DNA of 64,000 bases from Primula veris (GCA_963682055.1 OY821741.1:8749501-8813500); one strand, 5' to 3'. Shown: positions 24,650-38,263, numbered from the stretch's first letter. The notes: generated from the sequence alone by a model not told the origin. A program made the numbers and translations.

Positions 24650-26484
24650 ATGTTGGCAGAGCCGTCTCCAATAATTAAGAGACCCGACACAATCTTTAAA
24701 GTTCAGGCCTTTAATGTATCGACCGAAACTTAGAATTCATGATCAATTGCATTTATAACAAGAATCGAATGAAACTCCTCATAAAAAAATAAGCAATTGC
24801 AATTATAAATAAAATCCCAAAAACTAAAAAAGAATAAAAGAAAAAATACAAATCTAAATACAATATACAATTTTAGGTTAATTTGAGGGCTTTTAATTTT
24901 TTCCAACTAAATCCGAGTTGATTAGAGGTCTTTTTTTGTTTTTAAACATACATCTATGATCTAAAACAATAATAGAATTTAAATATAATTTAAAGAAAAT
25001 AGTTGGGATCAATCAAAAGTAGGATTTATTGAATTAATGGAACTTTTAGTATATAAAAAAACTAACTTTTTGTGCATATAGATAAAGGTTTGGCAGTTTG
25101 GCGGAGAGATTAGTTTTAGCTACAATATTGTAAAGGAAAAAAGGGTCATATACTATAATTAATTGCACATATAAATAATAAGGGTATTTTTGTAATTTCG
25201 TAATAAAAAAATTTATGGCCCTATTAAAAAGTGTGGCCCAATAATGGAGTCTTTGTTTTATTGATCTGTAGCTGGCTCTGAATGTTGGACTAGTAAATCA
25301 TACAATCGGGGTCATATCAAATAGTGTAAGGCCGAAAAGCAATAGTACAAGATAGAAATATGGATATTAGTTACTTAAATTTTAAAGTTGCAGTCCTATT
25401 TTGTATCAACGGTGTATGTTTGCTTAGCAGACCTGGTGTGCACAGCCATCAACAGATGAAAGCAATGGTGGAATTGGTATGTTAATGTATTTGGGACTGA
25501 ATTACATATGTACATTATGTTTTAACTATGTGGTGCTGAAATCGTATAATATTTAAATTTTTATTAAAATATATATAAATTTTTTAAGTGTTTTCTTAAT
25601 ATAAGGGTGATTTGGTCCATATATAGTTCCTCATCTGAATGAAGGATTGTTCTCATTTATTTTCTCAAACTATATAATGTCTACCCTATGAGGCCAGGCC
25701 TATTGAGACATCTTACAATATAATGGAAAGCACCAATATAACACTTTGGGTAAGACCAATAAACTGCCAAGTATTGTCAAGAAAAGTAAAAGTTTATAGT
25801 TTATCGTACCATTGTTGTGAAAGGAAAGCCTATCAGAATTGTTTAAACTTACGTCAAATGTGCAAAAGAACACATAATTTAAATTATAGCATTGACATGT
25901 ACACTTTATGGTGGGTAGTGGAAAGTTGTTGCTTGTAGTCTAAAAAACGTGACATGCATATTCTTTGGAACAATATCTATATAGAATATCTATATAGAAG
26001 AACTATTGTGTCCTGAGATACCGCAGTGAACATAAATATTCTACTAAATAGCACAAAAACATAAATTATTTTTGGTTGCAAACAAACAAATCCATTCCTT
26101 GAACCTTAATCAAGTACAGTATATTCAACATATTTTTTTTTTAAATTCAAAGGTTGGAAGCAACCACAATGCGATTTAACTGCGCCAATCCACTTCGCTA
26201 TGAAGTCTTAGCAGGCAACAAAATGTTATATAATAACAAGTAAATAACAATAATTCAAAGCTTCTAAAAAAATTATTTGGTTTTCAAATATATAAAACAA
26301 GACACCCTAATTTTTGCAGTTAATCAATTGAACGGCACAAAGTTCCGTTTTCAAAAATAAATATTCAATTGTTACTTTTTTTTCAAATTTTAATTAATAA
26401 TTAAATTTATTGTAGTATCCATTAGGTTTCTATATTTTTATTTGGGTTTTTATTATATTGTAAAATTTGTTTTTAATTTATTAA
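24650..26484. other. AT-rich spacer, no supported gene
   Basis: Scattered short ORFs only (for example 25723-25938 plus), with no family resemblance, splice support or codon bias. Two GATATCTATATAGAA-like units stand in tandem near 25975-25995. Confidence 0.4.
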
Positions 26485-27523
26485 AAGATAAATTAACAAA
26501 ACATACTACTTTTGAAACTAAATTAACAAAAACATACCCAAAAATTTCTAATTAACAAAAACATGCCCAAAATTTCATACCCTAATTTGTATATTTCATA
26601 CACTTATTTCAAAAGTTCATACCATTATTTTAAAAGTTCATACCCTAATTTGTATATTTTCATACCCTTATTCCAAAAGTTCATACCCTTATTTCAAAAC
26701 TTCATACCCTAATTTGTATATTTCATACCCTTATTTTAAAAGTTCATACTCTTATTTCAAAAGTTCATACCATAATTTGTATATTTTATACCATTATTTC
26801 AAAAGTTGATACCATAATTTGTATTTTTCATACTGTTATTACAAAATGTCATACCCTTATTTCAAAAGTTCATATTCTAATTTGTAGAATTCACCTATAT
26901 TTTTAAAATTCTACCCCAATTTAAATAATTCATTTCCTTACTTACATAATTCATATACATAATTTTCAACTTCATAACTTTAATTCACGTAATTCATACA
27001 CTTATTTTTTTACATTATATACTAATTAACAAATACAACTTTTACCTGTTCTCTGATCTCGATCTACCACGTCGTCGTCGTGGGCCTCTCATTCGACGAT
27101 CGCATCTCCGTCGACATCAAGCTCGAGTTTTTGATATCACTCTATACCATCGCCGTCAATTGCTATAGATGTGTCCGTCTAAATCTTCACAAAAGAGAGA
27201 GATGGAGGAAAAGAAAAAGATCAAAAAAATAGAGATAAGATGGAGAGAGAGATCGGAAAGAGAGAGCAAGCATGAGAGATCGGAGAGAGTGAAAAGGAAT
27301 AGGAGAGATGTTGGAGGGAGAGAGAAGAAGAAGAGAGAGATTGGAGAGAGTGTGAGAGGAGGAGAGAGTGAAAGGATGAGAGAGAGAAGAAAGAGATTGG
27401 GAGAGATGAATCAGATTTTTTTTTTATTAATTATTAATTGAATGTATGTTTTTGATAATTTAATTTTTGAGAGTATGTTTTTGTTAATATAATAGGTGTA
27501 TGGTATGTTTATGTTAATTGCCC
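26485..27523 (-). mobile_element. Non-autonomous Mutator-like element, copy 2 (1039 bp)
   Basis: Inverted relative of 15938-16843. It is flanked by a perfect 9-bp duplication ATTTATTAA (26476-26484 and 27524-27532), the length typical of Mutator-like transposition. Termini: AAGATAAATTAAC on the left, GTTAATTGCCC on the right. The interior has the same parts as copy 1: a CATACCCTTATTTCAAAAGT minisatellite (26560-26900), a CGTCGTCGT-containing unique core near 27070-27160, and a GA-rich tract (27190-27405). The 90-codon ORF over the GA tract is a low-complexity artefact. No transposase is present. Confidence 0.75.
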
Positions 27524-27539
27524 ATTTATTAAATCATAA

Positions 27540-29051
27540 TTTGTCTAATATATAATAAAATTTGAAAAATTAAATTAATTATTGAAAATGTATTATCTAA
27601 CCCTCCATTTGTTCATCCAGTTGTTGTAAAGGTGACTGTACATTGTACAGTTTAACTCACTGACTGTACAAAACGATGACCATTGTTTATAGATCTTGAT
27701 GGGATGCAGGTTTCGTCCACTAAATCCAAAGTGAAGTCAGCATCCTTTAGAATTGCACCAAGTAATTAGTTGACAATCTATATGGCTATACTAAATCAAG
27801 AAAGTTTTGAAAGAAGGAAAGCAAACATAGGTATTATTTATTAATAAAATAGAAATCAGTTACTATTTGCCCACCAAAACACGAAGTAAGGTATTAAGTG
27901 AGCACAAGACCAAGTAAAATATGAAGGATATAGGGTTTAGAGATAGCGGTGAAAGGCGGATGTACTCCATTTTTAGAGATTCTTGAAATGTATGAACTGA
28001 ATTACAATCTTTTGAAAGAAGGAAACAAATAGGTAACACTTGTTGGAAAATAAGTAAATTTGCGTTTGCCCACCAAAAAACGAAATAAGACAGTGAATTA
28101 AAAAAATAAAGTCAAATATGAATGGAGAAAGCTGGATACTCCTCCATCTTTCAAGACTCTTTAACTATATGAACTCAATTTCACCAAGAAACATTTTTTT
28201 AAGGAAGAAGAAAATGAATTAATACACAGAAAGTCTACTAATTTTAAAACAGCTGATTATTATATGCTCTATTAGACCTATCCCTTGTAAATAAAGAAAG
28301 AATCTTAAGCTCTATAAAGTCATTTTATGGGCAAGTTGACCTACCTCTCATAATTGGATAAACATAAATTTATTTCTCTTAATTGATTCTAAACATAAGA
28401 AGACATGGCGAAAAGACTCAGAAGTCATAGAGACACAAACTAAAGATATCATTAAACAAATAAGAAAAAATATTCATAGATAGAGCACGTGTCAGGTTAA
28501 TCAGAGCCAGAATATCACCATTCTTGATAAGTAAATAAAAGACGTATTGACCAAAAGTATAAGAAGATAAAACGTGACAATTTGACTAGCATAATAATAA
28601 TAACTCGACTAGCTGATGAATTTGCACCCGTAATAAAGAACTAGTTAAATCATACTCGGTTGCTCACAAAACGCATAAATAAGAGCAGCATTTAGAAACA
28701 TACAAAGATAATTTATTTAAGGGGCAACAATCAAACAATCTCTAATGTTTAGTATCTTACAATGACTCACCAATGCTTCACCAATGCAAATACCAATATT
28801 TCTATTCTACTAACAAAATGTTATCGAAGTTCAAAAGTAACACAAAATGATTTCTAAACGAACTGTTTTGTAAATGAAAATCAAGAATCATGCAGAAAAC
28901 TAGACATACCACAACTGATAAACTATTGGGTCCAGATCATCTACATATATGTATCAGCTAAAACCTAATAAATTCATAACTTAATTTTTTAAGTGCACCA
29001 GAATTTCATATCTAAGAAGTAAGAACACAAACTTATCAGATATTAGTCAAG
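27540..29051. other. AT-rich spacer
   Basis: No coding sequence. A diverged direct repeat is visible: AAGAAAGTTTTGAAAGAAGG AAAGC (near 27797) and AATCTTTTGAAAGAAGGAAAC (near 28006), each followed by TTGCCCACCAAAA.ACGAA.TAAG and a line about the wedge ACTCC.CATTTT. Confidence 0.4.
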
Positions 29052-29066
29052 AACTAAAAGAAACTG

Positions 29067-30397
29067 CCTCCTCTCCCAAAACTCTCCCAAAGCCTATCTC
29101 TCATACTAGCCGTCGTTCGGGACAGGGGGCGGAGGTGCCGATCTCATGCCCCCAGACTTTGTCACCGCCTCCTCTCTCTCTCTCTCTCTCTCTCTTTCCT
29201 TCTCTTCAAATTCTCCCATCTTCTCACTCCATTTTTCCGCTAACCCAACCAATCGCATCCCCTTTTTTTCCGATCCGTCACCTCCGTTGTTGTGGTGTAG
29301 ATCCAACCTCTCCCCATCTTCTTCCTCTCCTCACACCCCCTACTTAATTTCTTTTCTCTCACATGTAACCTCTCTTTTTTACATGCTCACACATTTTCTA
29401 TAGTCTTTCGATGACCACTCTTGACGTTTGATTTTGGGCATTTTGCTAATTACGTGGTTTTCCAATCATTTACGATAATTATGGCTGATTTGCGGTTAAG
29501 GATTTTTTATGATGTTTTATGAGGTTTTTGCTACTATAGGCATCTTTAGATCGGGTCTCACTAGTGGGTTGGTACCCTGGTAGCACTTTACGAGTCGGGA
29601 AAATTCAAACCATACGCCTCCTTATGAATCCTGGCAGGTTATGTGCTCTTTTTATAGGTTGCAATTTAGTTTTAAATCCTTAGTTATGGTATTTGGTGGA
29701 TCAAACTGACATGTTATGTTCTTTTCATTTTTTCCGTTTAGCCGTAAGTATTTTTGATCTCGATTAGATAGTCTATAATTAAAGTGACAGTGATTGTCAT
29801 GTGGATAGCTGATTTGGGTGTTTATTTTGCTTGATTATCTACGTTTTGCCGTTTTTATATATGTAGTTTTCAGTTTTGTGCGATTATTGCTACTATATTT
29901 TGGATTATGGTCTTTCCATCTTGGTTTAGGAGGGAGTGTATTGCAGTCGTTTGCAGTTGATGGATTGGTATTTTGGGTCATCGGTCTCGGCTGTCTTATT
30001 CTATGATCGGGTTTATTAGTTTGTTGGCACCCCGATGGTTTTATTTTGAGCTGTGATGAGTAGACCATCTTAATCCTTTTGTGTACTCATGCTTGACCGT
30101 TTTGTGCTCTTTTCTGCGACCATCGGTTAATCAGCTTATGTAACGCATGTTAGAGATTGGTTTGCATGACAATATTTTATTTTTCATTTAGTCAATTGAT
30201 ATGAGTATCTTTTGTATTTACGGCTTTTTAGATCCTTTTTAACTTGTCTGTTGTGGGATAATTTAGATTGACTTTAGTTATAGTTCTATGTATTATTTTT
30301 TTCCTTAGTCGTTGAAGCCTGTTCTAAGGGCAGTGACTCTTTTATTACTTGCACATTATTTATAATAATAATGAATATGCCGATATTGATTAAAAAA
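29067..30397 (+). mobile_element. Poly(A)-tailed retroposon (truncated LINE or retrocopy), 1.33 kb
   Basis: Ends in TTGATTAAAAAAAA preceded by TAATAATAATGAATATGCCG. It is flanked by a 15-bp direct repeat matching at 13 positions (29052-29066 and 30398-30412, AACTAAAA-type). A terminal A-run with a long imperfect TSD is the signature of target-primed reverse transcription. The 5' part is CT-rich with a (CT)n run at 29170-29195. No long ORF or RT motif was seen, so it is either a LINE with most of its body deleted or a retrotransposed cellular transcript. Confidence 0.55.
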
Positions 30398-30412
30398 AAC
30401 TAAAGGTAACTG

Positions 30413-31411
30413 AGTGAACACTTATTTAACGTAAATAAGGGACAATAATGACTCGGGGATTCGGTGAAAATCATATATAAGTGAGCAACTGTCACGCTCC
30501 GGATTCTGGAGAACCAATGAATTTAAATAAATAAGCTTTGAATATAAATGCAATAAAGAGAATTTCAATCATTTTAATTTATATCTATAGAGTCAGATAA
30601 TAAACAAAAGTATGCCGAATATCACATTCGATAGATTCGTTGGCCTAATAGTAGCTAATGATATATTTATGTGATAACACAAGAAAGAGTTCAAAGAAAA
30701 ACTATAATTATGGCATGACCTTCGGTTTCTATTTGATTCCATAAAATAAACTGGTTCACAATCACACAATACCAGCGAATGAAAAGTTGCCCATAAAACT
30801 ATAAAAGATCAAAATTGATAACATGATGTCCAACCCAGCTGACAGTGTAACACAAATCTATTCGTTTAAAAATAAATAAAAATCTAAATGAGAAGTTTTC
30901 ATGACTAAACAATAAATTTTGCGATAAACACTTATTATGCCAACTAGGCTCAATTAAACAAATAATCCCGATACAAATAAAGGATCTAACGAGTACTACA
31001 TCAAGTGTAAGCTGATAATGAACCCACGAGCAAGTACTCTAAGCTTCTTCACAGCTAAATCAGCAGATGTACATTGATAAAGAATAAAATGTACATAAAA
31101 AGTAAATGAGGTAATAAAATAATCTTACTTTAAAAGCGGCGCATGCCTCTAAGCACGCACACCCAATTTCAACAAGACAGATACAACATCAACAATTCAT
31201 AAAATAACATATCATGTCAACACACTAAAATAACACCAAAAACATTAATACATAAAAGGACAATTACTATACTCTGTAATCAAATGGTTTGTATAATTTA
31301 AATATTTAAAGTTAACACCCCACACAATCTACAATAACTACAAGAGTGAATCCACCATGTTTAAACGATAACTTAAATACCTATTATAATGAATCCACCA
31401 TGCATTTAACC
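30413..31411. other. Non-coding stretch starting with a possible LTR end
   Basis: TGTCACGCTCCGG at 30489 looks like a TGTCACGCCC-type LTR terminus, but I could not find a matching inverted end before 32.4 kb. No ORF was seen. Confidence 0.3.
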
Positions 31412-31690
31412 GTAGAAATCCACCATCTAACAGCCAAACACACAAAATTCACTTGACTGTAGCAATCCACCATCTAACAGTCAAGCACACAAAAGTCACT
31501 ATACTGTAGGAATCCACCAAATAATAGCAAAACACACTAAATTCACTTGACTATAGGAATCAACCATCTAACATTCAAGTACACAAAAATCACTAGACTG
31601 TAGAAATCCACCATCTAACAATCACACACACAACACTAGACTGTAGCAATCCACCCTATAATAGTCTCACACATGTCACAACTAATAAAA
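31412..31690 (+). repeat. 47-bp tandem repeat, about six units
   Basis: Units begin near 31412, 31459, 31506, 31553, 31600 and 31643 (period 47, the last 43). Consensus pieces are GTAGNAATCCACCATCTAAC, AGTCAANCACACAAAA and TTCACTTGACT. The copies are diverged, so the array is old. It may lie inside the unassigned LTR-like sequence that begins at 30489. Confidence 0.85.
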
Positions 31691-32982
31691 TAATAACACC
31701 TCACGTTAAACAACTATCACTTAAAATCAAAATTGGTGCAATAAAATTTATAACAACTAAAATGCCACATAACCATTCTTTAAAATACTAATCTATAAAT
31801 ATAAATTTAACACAAAGCATACACCCAAAAAAACAAACATATATAGATTGCCGCAATTAAACATCAGATCAATTTCTTCCCCTTACCGAACTAAACGAAA
31901 GCCCATTTGTCAAAACACGCTAACCACGATCCGAAAAGCTCAAGAAGTGATTCTACAAAATCTGAGCAGCCTATACTCAGTCATAAAACAGTCCCTAGAT
32001 ACTATCAAAATGAGTCAAGGATCAATATAACTTATCTAGATTCGGATTATGAGTAAAGCCTTAAAAACGAGTTTTTATAAAAGTGAAAATAAAAGGAAAA
32101 GGCTTACACAGGTAGATAGAGCTCAAAGAGTGGATAAAAAAAAATTGTATTTATTTATGAAAAACGGACACCCGAATACACCGATAAAAACCTCCAAAAA
32201 CACCGCTCTAAAGCCCCAAAATCACCACCACCCTAGCCTGAAATCGCAGGCTAGACCTCCGGTGTGGTTTTCAGACATGAATGTTGGTGTTTTCATCTCC
32301 CATCTCTCTCTTCCTTGTTCTCTGTCTCCGCTAATATGTATATACTAGTAATCGTTGTGATGCGCAATACAATTAAAATATAGAAATTAAGTATAGTTAT
32401 GATACAAATATGTGGAAAATACAAAAAAATAATAGTATAAGATGATAAGACTTAAAATAATGTTTGATTGTTAAAAATTGATAAATAGTGTTATTAGTTA
32501 TTATTTTTTATATTTTTTTATGTGAGTATGGTATTATTGTAATTAATAAAAAAATATAGGGGTATTTTTGGAAAAAAGTGGCTAAATTAAGCAGTCTCAT
32601 TTGACTTGTGTTGGTTTATTATAATAGAATGATGTATGTATACTATTAGTTTATGTCAACACCCCTTATGAAGCCTTGAAACAAATATTTACAAAAAAAA
32701 AATTCATTTAATTACACAAATTTCAAATAAAATAAATAATAAATAAAACCGTTATATTATGTTAACTATCATCCCATTTTCAAATTCATTTGTCTATTTT
32801 ATGTTTCTATCTCCTGTTCTCTCCCTATCTCTCCAATTTTTTTACTATTACAGGTATGAAAACTCTTTTTTTTTTTGCAATAATATTATTATTAATAATT
32901 TATGTGATTTCAGTTTTATGGTTGTCAGGTTTATATTCGATTTAATTGTTATCTAGGAATATAGGGTACCGTCACACCAACG

Positions 32983-33006
32983 CATCGCATGGGCAGGTCC
33001 GCTAGT
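32983..33006 (+). other. Possible Helitron 3' terminus
   Basis: ACGCATCGCATGGGCAGGTC followed by CGCTAGT resembles plant Helitron ends (a short GC stem, then CTAG). A partly complementary GTTGTGATGCGCAA at 32353-32366 may mark the other side of a roughly 0.65-kb non-autonomous element. The 5' TC end is not resolved. Confidence 0.3.
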
Positions 33007-33089
33007 ATAACGTATGTGTATCATATGTATATGTATTATACGGCTGCATGTCTGTGTAACGTGTATGTATTAGTATATATTTATAGTAT

Positions 33090-33115
33090 AGGTTTTAGGT
33101 TTAGGTTTAGGTTTA
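33090..33115 (+). repeat. Short TTTAGG-like repeat
   Basis: Four tandem TTTAGG units (GGTTTTAGGTTTAGGTTTAG). It is too short to be more than a microsatellite. Confidence 0.7.
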
Positions 33116-33511
33116 TTACTAGTTTACCTCCTATAGTTATTCTTAATAACAAACATCATTCAAAACTATTATATGTTTAGATAGATACATAAGACACAAG
33201 CAATAATATCTGTTTTGCTCATAATAATAAATACATAAATTTTCGAGTCGTTTCAACAACTTTAGCTAATAATAACTGTTTTGCTCATTTTTTGGCTACA
33301 TGATCATTTGCAATCCAGTTACAGACTGTATAAAATCTTAATCTTTCCGCCCAAAAATTAATGTCCATTATCATGGATATATATGAGGTATAAAGAGAAC
33401 AAATGTTTTGGGATGGACTGGGTATAAGTTTTCATTTAATAATTACAAAACTAACCAAAAGGGACATATATGAGGTATAAAGAGAACAATTTTTTTAGGA
33501 TGGAGTGAGTA

Positions 33512-33713
33512 TATTAGATATGTTGGTTTATTTATGTTACTTTAGCAAAGTTATGGATGTAATTGCAGTATTTTAATTAGTTTAGAAACTGCTTCTCACG
33601 TGTTTCCCTCTCTGTAACTAACTATGTAAACTGCTTCATTTCGCAAGTAATCTACTGTAAAAAATATCACATTCATTTTCTTGATTCTCTCTCTAAATAT
33701 TTCATTATTAACA
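33512..33713 (+). repeat. 5' LTR (202 bp)
   Basis: Starts TATTAGATATG and ends ATTAACA, directly before the PBS TGGTATCAGAGC. It contains ATGTAAACTGCTTCATTTCG, shared with the 3' LTR. Confidence 0.9.
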
Positions 33714-33943
33714 TGGTATCAGAGCAGTTAAGCTCTCGTTATCTTTTCCGCTGCGATTGAGGTGATTTTTCTATTCTCTTTACATTTTATTTTGGAGGAA
33801 TTTCTGGAATATTATTATCTGGTTATAGAGGATTGTGTTTGGGTGCGTTATCGATCTCCTACTTCGGTATTGTGAGTTTTTGACCTAATTTGGGTTAATT
33901 TGGTGCAATTTAGCTGATTTTAGGACCTTCTTAACCTAATTTT

Positions 33944-36900
33944 GTGAGGGATTTTATTTTCTTAATGATGAATACCGATACTGGTTATAATGCTAGTGTG
34001 GATGTAAATAGTTCTTATTTCATTCATGTAACTGATATGAATGGTAATAGTTTGGTTAATCCAGTGTTAAATGGAACTAATTATCATATTTGGAAATGGG
34101 CTATGGAAAGTATAATTGGGTTAAGCATAAGACTGGATTTATAGATGGAACCCTAGTTTGTCCATCTACTGATTTTGGATTAAGTGGAACTTGGAAGAGA
34201 TGTAATCTAATAGTGTTTCTTGGATATTGAACTCTGTTTCTAAAGAAATTGCTCAATAAATTTTGTATATTGAAAATGTATCAAGAATGTGGTAAGTTTT
34301 GCAAAAAAGTATTCACATGGAAATGAACCAAGAATTTTTGAGTTAGAACAGGCAATTCACTCTCAAAATCAAGGGAATTTGACTGTACTTGAGTATTTTA
34401 CCAAGCTGGAAGGTTTATGCATTGATTTAAAGAACTTAAACCATATACCTACTTGTACTTTGGATGCATTAGGAAGGTTTACTTACAAACTTATGGAAAA
34501 TATAGTGAAAATAGAAGAAAATGCTTTCAGAATGAAGTTCTTAATGGGTCTGAGTGAGGTATATGCTGGAACAAGAGGGAAAATTCTTCTAATGAAGCAT
34601 GTTCCTGTGTTAAATGAGGTTTTTCAAATGATTGTTCAATAATAAAAATAAAGGCTTGTGGGAAATAATTCAAGAAATTTTGATGAGCAAGTGGCTATGG
34701 CAGCATCCCATTTTCATCCTAGATAAAGTATGAGAGCGGTTGTGAAATGTTCTTATTGTCACAAACCTGGTCATCTCAAAGATCAGTGATATAGGTTATT
34801 GGGCTATCCACCTGGGTGGAAGTTTAGAACAAGGGATGGTAATGAATTCAATAAAGGGAGGAGTTCTCAGAATGTGCCAAGCTATGCACATCAAGTTTCT
34901 TGTGAAAATATTGATAGTAATAGGAAAGATAATATGGGATATAATGGTTATGGAATGAGAAGAGAGGGTAAAGAAATTGCAGAATCTTCTTCTCACTGAA
35001 TCTCAATTTAACAAGTTTTATGAAAAATTTGGGCAACAAGTGAAAGTGGAACCAGAGGTGAACAAGGGATACAAGTTTTCTTCACAACAAAGTCTTCTTT
35101 AACAAAATCATTCAAAACTTGTGTTCACCAACATGACAGGTATGCATTCTTCTATACATAAGTATGTTTGTACAGTTGCTGCTAGTGCATTAAGTAAAGA
35201 GGAGACACCATGGTTAATTGATACTGGTGCTAGTGAACACATGATCAATTATTCTAGTTTGTATACAAGTAAAGCCCAAATTATTTGTTCAAAAGTGTTA
35301 TTTCCTAATAGCGAATCAGTTGAAGTAACTCACACAGGGGATATTGTGTTTGAGTCTGGGTTACAACTGAGAAATGTCTGGTGTGCACTTCAATCTAATA
35401 GCAGCAAGTAAGCTTACAAGAGATCAAGCTTCTTGCTTATACTTTGTCTCTGATTGTTGTGGAATTCAGGACATGACCACTATGAAGATGATTGGACATG
35501 CTAAGGAAAGCAAGGGGATATATTTTCTGCAAGATACAAGATTAATAAAGTCTATTTGTTCTTTTGTTAATTCAGCTATTGTTGAGTTTGTTTGGCATCA
35601 TAGACATGGCCATACTTTTAATAATCATTTACTTCTGCTTAAAACTAGAATAAGTGGGATCAAACTCAATAGAGATTTACCTTGTGATGTATGTTACATG
35701 TCAAAATAGCATAGACTTGTATTTCCTTCTAGTAGTATTAAAACTAAAGATGCTTTTCAGATAATGCATTGTGATCTGTGGGGTGCTTATGAAGTGGAAT
35801 GTAATGGTAGTTTTAGATTTTTTTCTTACTATTATTGATGACTTCACAAGATGCACATGGATATACTTATTTAAATGTAAGTCAGAAACCTCTACAACTA
35901 TTCTTTCTTTTTGTAAGATGGTGTCTACACATTATGGTAAAGAGTTAAAAATTCTGAGAAGTGATAAGGGTATAGAGTTTTTCTTATATGATTTCTTTAA
36001 GAAAAGTGGAGTTTTGCATCAAACTACTTGGGTAGAAACACCTCAACGTAATGATATAGTTGAGAGGAAACATCAACATCTATAAAGTTTTGCTAGGGCT
36101 TTGCTTTTTCAAGCTCTTTACCTATAAATTTTTGGGAGGACTATGTACTAATTGCAGCTTACATTATCAATAGATGGCCTAGTTCAGTCTTAAATAATAA
36201 AATATCTTATGAAGATTTGTGTTCTAAACTTTCTCAATATGAACACATGAGAATATTTGGATGTTCATGTTATGTTGCAACTTTGTCTAGAAACAAATAC
36301 AAGTTTGACAGCAAATCAAGAAAGTGTGTGTTTATTGGATATCCATTTGGAGTCAAAGGATATAAGTTGCATGATTTATAGGATGGAGATATTTTTTTGT
36401 CTAGAGATCTTGTGTTATGAGAAAGTCTTTCCATTCTATTCTAGTCAAAATCCAGAAAATGAGTTTTTGGTGACTCAACCTCTGCTGAATGTTCCACCTG
36501 AGAATAGACCAACTAAGCCACTAGAACAAGTGGAAAATATAGTTGTTACAGAAGAAAACCAACAAGGAGAAAGTCGACAAAGAAAGAGAAATCCTCCAAC
36601 CACTTTGAAGGATTATCATTGTGGGAATGTAAATGCCCTGAGCCTCTCACATTTTCATACTTATGAACATATTCCCTTGAAAGTGAAAAAAAAAATTGTA
36701 TGTCTGTTTCAGCTTTTCAAGAACCAAAAACTTATTTACAAACTTCTAAGGATCTAAAATGGGTAGAAGCTATCAAGCAAGAGGTGCAAGCGTTAGAAAG
36801 TAATAAAATATGGTCTTTGGTCAGTTTTCCTAATGCTAAAAAGGCCATTGGATGCAAGTGGGCCTATAGAGTTAAGGTCAGCTCATATGGTAGTATTGAC

Positions 36901-38256
36901 AGGTATAAAGCTAGGCTGTAGCAAAAGGTTATACCCAAGAAGAGGGCATTGACTATTAGGCAACTTTTAGCCATGTGGCTAAAATGACCACATTAAATAT
37001 TTTGCTTGCAGTCAGTGCTGCTAAAGAATGGATTCTAGAGCAATTGGATGTTAACAATGCCTTCTTACATGGAGATTTAGAAGAAGAGGTGTATATGGTC
37101 TCTGCACCAGGTTTTCTACAACCTAATAGCTCTATGGTTTGTAAGTTACATAGTTCACTATATGGCTTGAAACAGTCCAGTAGGCAGTGGTTTCAAAAAT
37201 TAGCTAGTGCTTTATTTTCTTTTGGTTTCAAACAAGCTTTTTCTGATACTTCTCTATTCACTTTGAAGCAAAGTGGTGGTTCTTTTATCACATTGCTAAT
37301 CTATGTTGATGATATTACAGTGGCTAGTAATGATGCTGCTTTAGTCACAGAGGTGAAGAGTTTCTTAGATAAGACATTTAAAATCAAGAATTTGGGAAAT
37401 TTGAAATATTTTCTTGGTTTAGAAGTAGCAAGATGTGCTCAAGGCATTAGCCTTTGTCAAAGAAAATATGCTCTTGAGTTGCTAAATTAAGTGGGTCTAA
37501 AAGATCGTACCCCAGTTAATTTCCCAATGGAAACTAATCTAAAGTTGAGCAAATATGCTCTTGATACTCTAGATGATCCTCTAATCTATAGAAGGCTTAT
37601 TGGAAAGCTGCTATACCTCACTATAACTATACCTAACCTAAGTTTTTCAGTTAATACCCTTAGTCAGTACTTAGAACGTCCTTGTAAAGAGCATTATGCT
37701 TCTGCTCTAAGAATTCTGAAATATGCACGGGGTTTCCTTCTAAAGGGTTATTCTTTCCATCTAAGAATAATTTGGTTTTAAGAGGTTTTTCTGACTCAAA
37801 CTGGGCAGGCTGTGTGGATACTAGAAGGTCTATTTCTGGTATTTGTATGTTCATTGGTGAATCTTTAATATCTTGGAAAATCAAAAAGCAAGTTGTTGTA
37901 TCTAGAAGCTCGACTGAGGCAGAGTATAGAGCTCTTGCATGACTCTGTGTGAGGTTGTTTGGTTGAGAAATCTATTATCTGAATTAGATGTTGCTCAAAT
38001 TGGTGCTACCTTGATTTTTACTGATAGCAAGTCATCATTGGCTCTTGCAGAGAGCCCAGTTCATCATGAAAGAACGAACCACATAGAAATTGATTGTCAC
38101 TATGTTAGGGAGAAAATTCAAACAGGGGAAGTGTATTTGATGTATGTTTATTCTTCAAACCAGATTGTTGATATCTGTACTAAGCCTCTTAGATCACAAT
38201 TATTTCATTCTTTGATGTGCAAGATGGGATTATTGGACATATATAATCCATCTTGA
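33944..38256 (+). pseudogene. Copia gag-pol pseudogene
   Basis: Domains in order: gag N-terminus (33944-34640: NPVLNGTNYHIWKWAMESII, then a stop; UBN2-like part from 34289); zinc knuckle near 34750 reading CSYCHKPGHLKDQ then TGA where the fourth Cys should be; protease at 35190 (DTGASEHM); pre-integrase (WHHRHGHTF) and CDVCY at about 35690; integrase core 35760-36085 (IIDDFTRCTWIYLFK ... LRSDKGIEF, and E in the QRNDIVERK block); RT 36750-37490 with GCKWAYRVK, a frameshift at about 36918, [16 protein letters not shown] and YVDDITVA; RNase H 37790-38250 ending DICTKPL. At least six stops or shifts are present, so no product is possible. Confidence 0.92.
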
Positions 38257-38263
38257 GAGGGCA

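Noticed and set aside
27169..27441. 90-codon Arg/Glu/Lys-rich ORF
   Set aside because: It is a GA-rich low-complexity tract inside a non-autonomous transposon, with the equivalent CT tract in the inverted copy at 16.1 kb.
29135..29403. Overlapping Ser/Pro/Leu-rich ORFs on both strands
   Set aside because: These arise from the (CT)n run and CT-rich leader of a retroposon; both strands are open only because of composition.
31412..31690. Regularly spaced repeats that might suggest a CRISPR array
   Set aside because: The units are contiguous 47-bp tandem copies with no unique spacers, in plant nuclear DNA.
30489..32345. Possible solo LTR beginning TGTCACGCTCCGG
   Set aside because: No matching inverted end, TSD, PBS or second LTR could be found, so the boundaries are unsupported.
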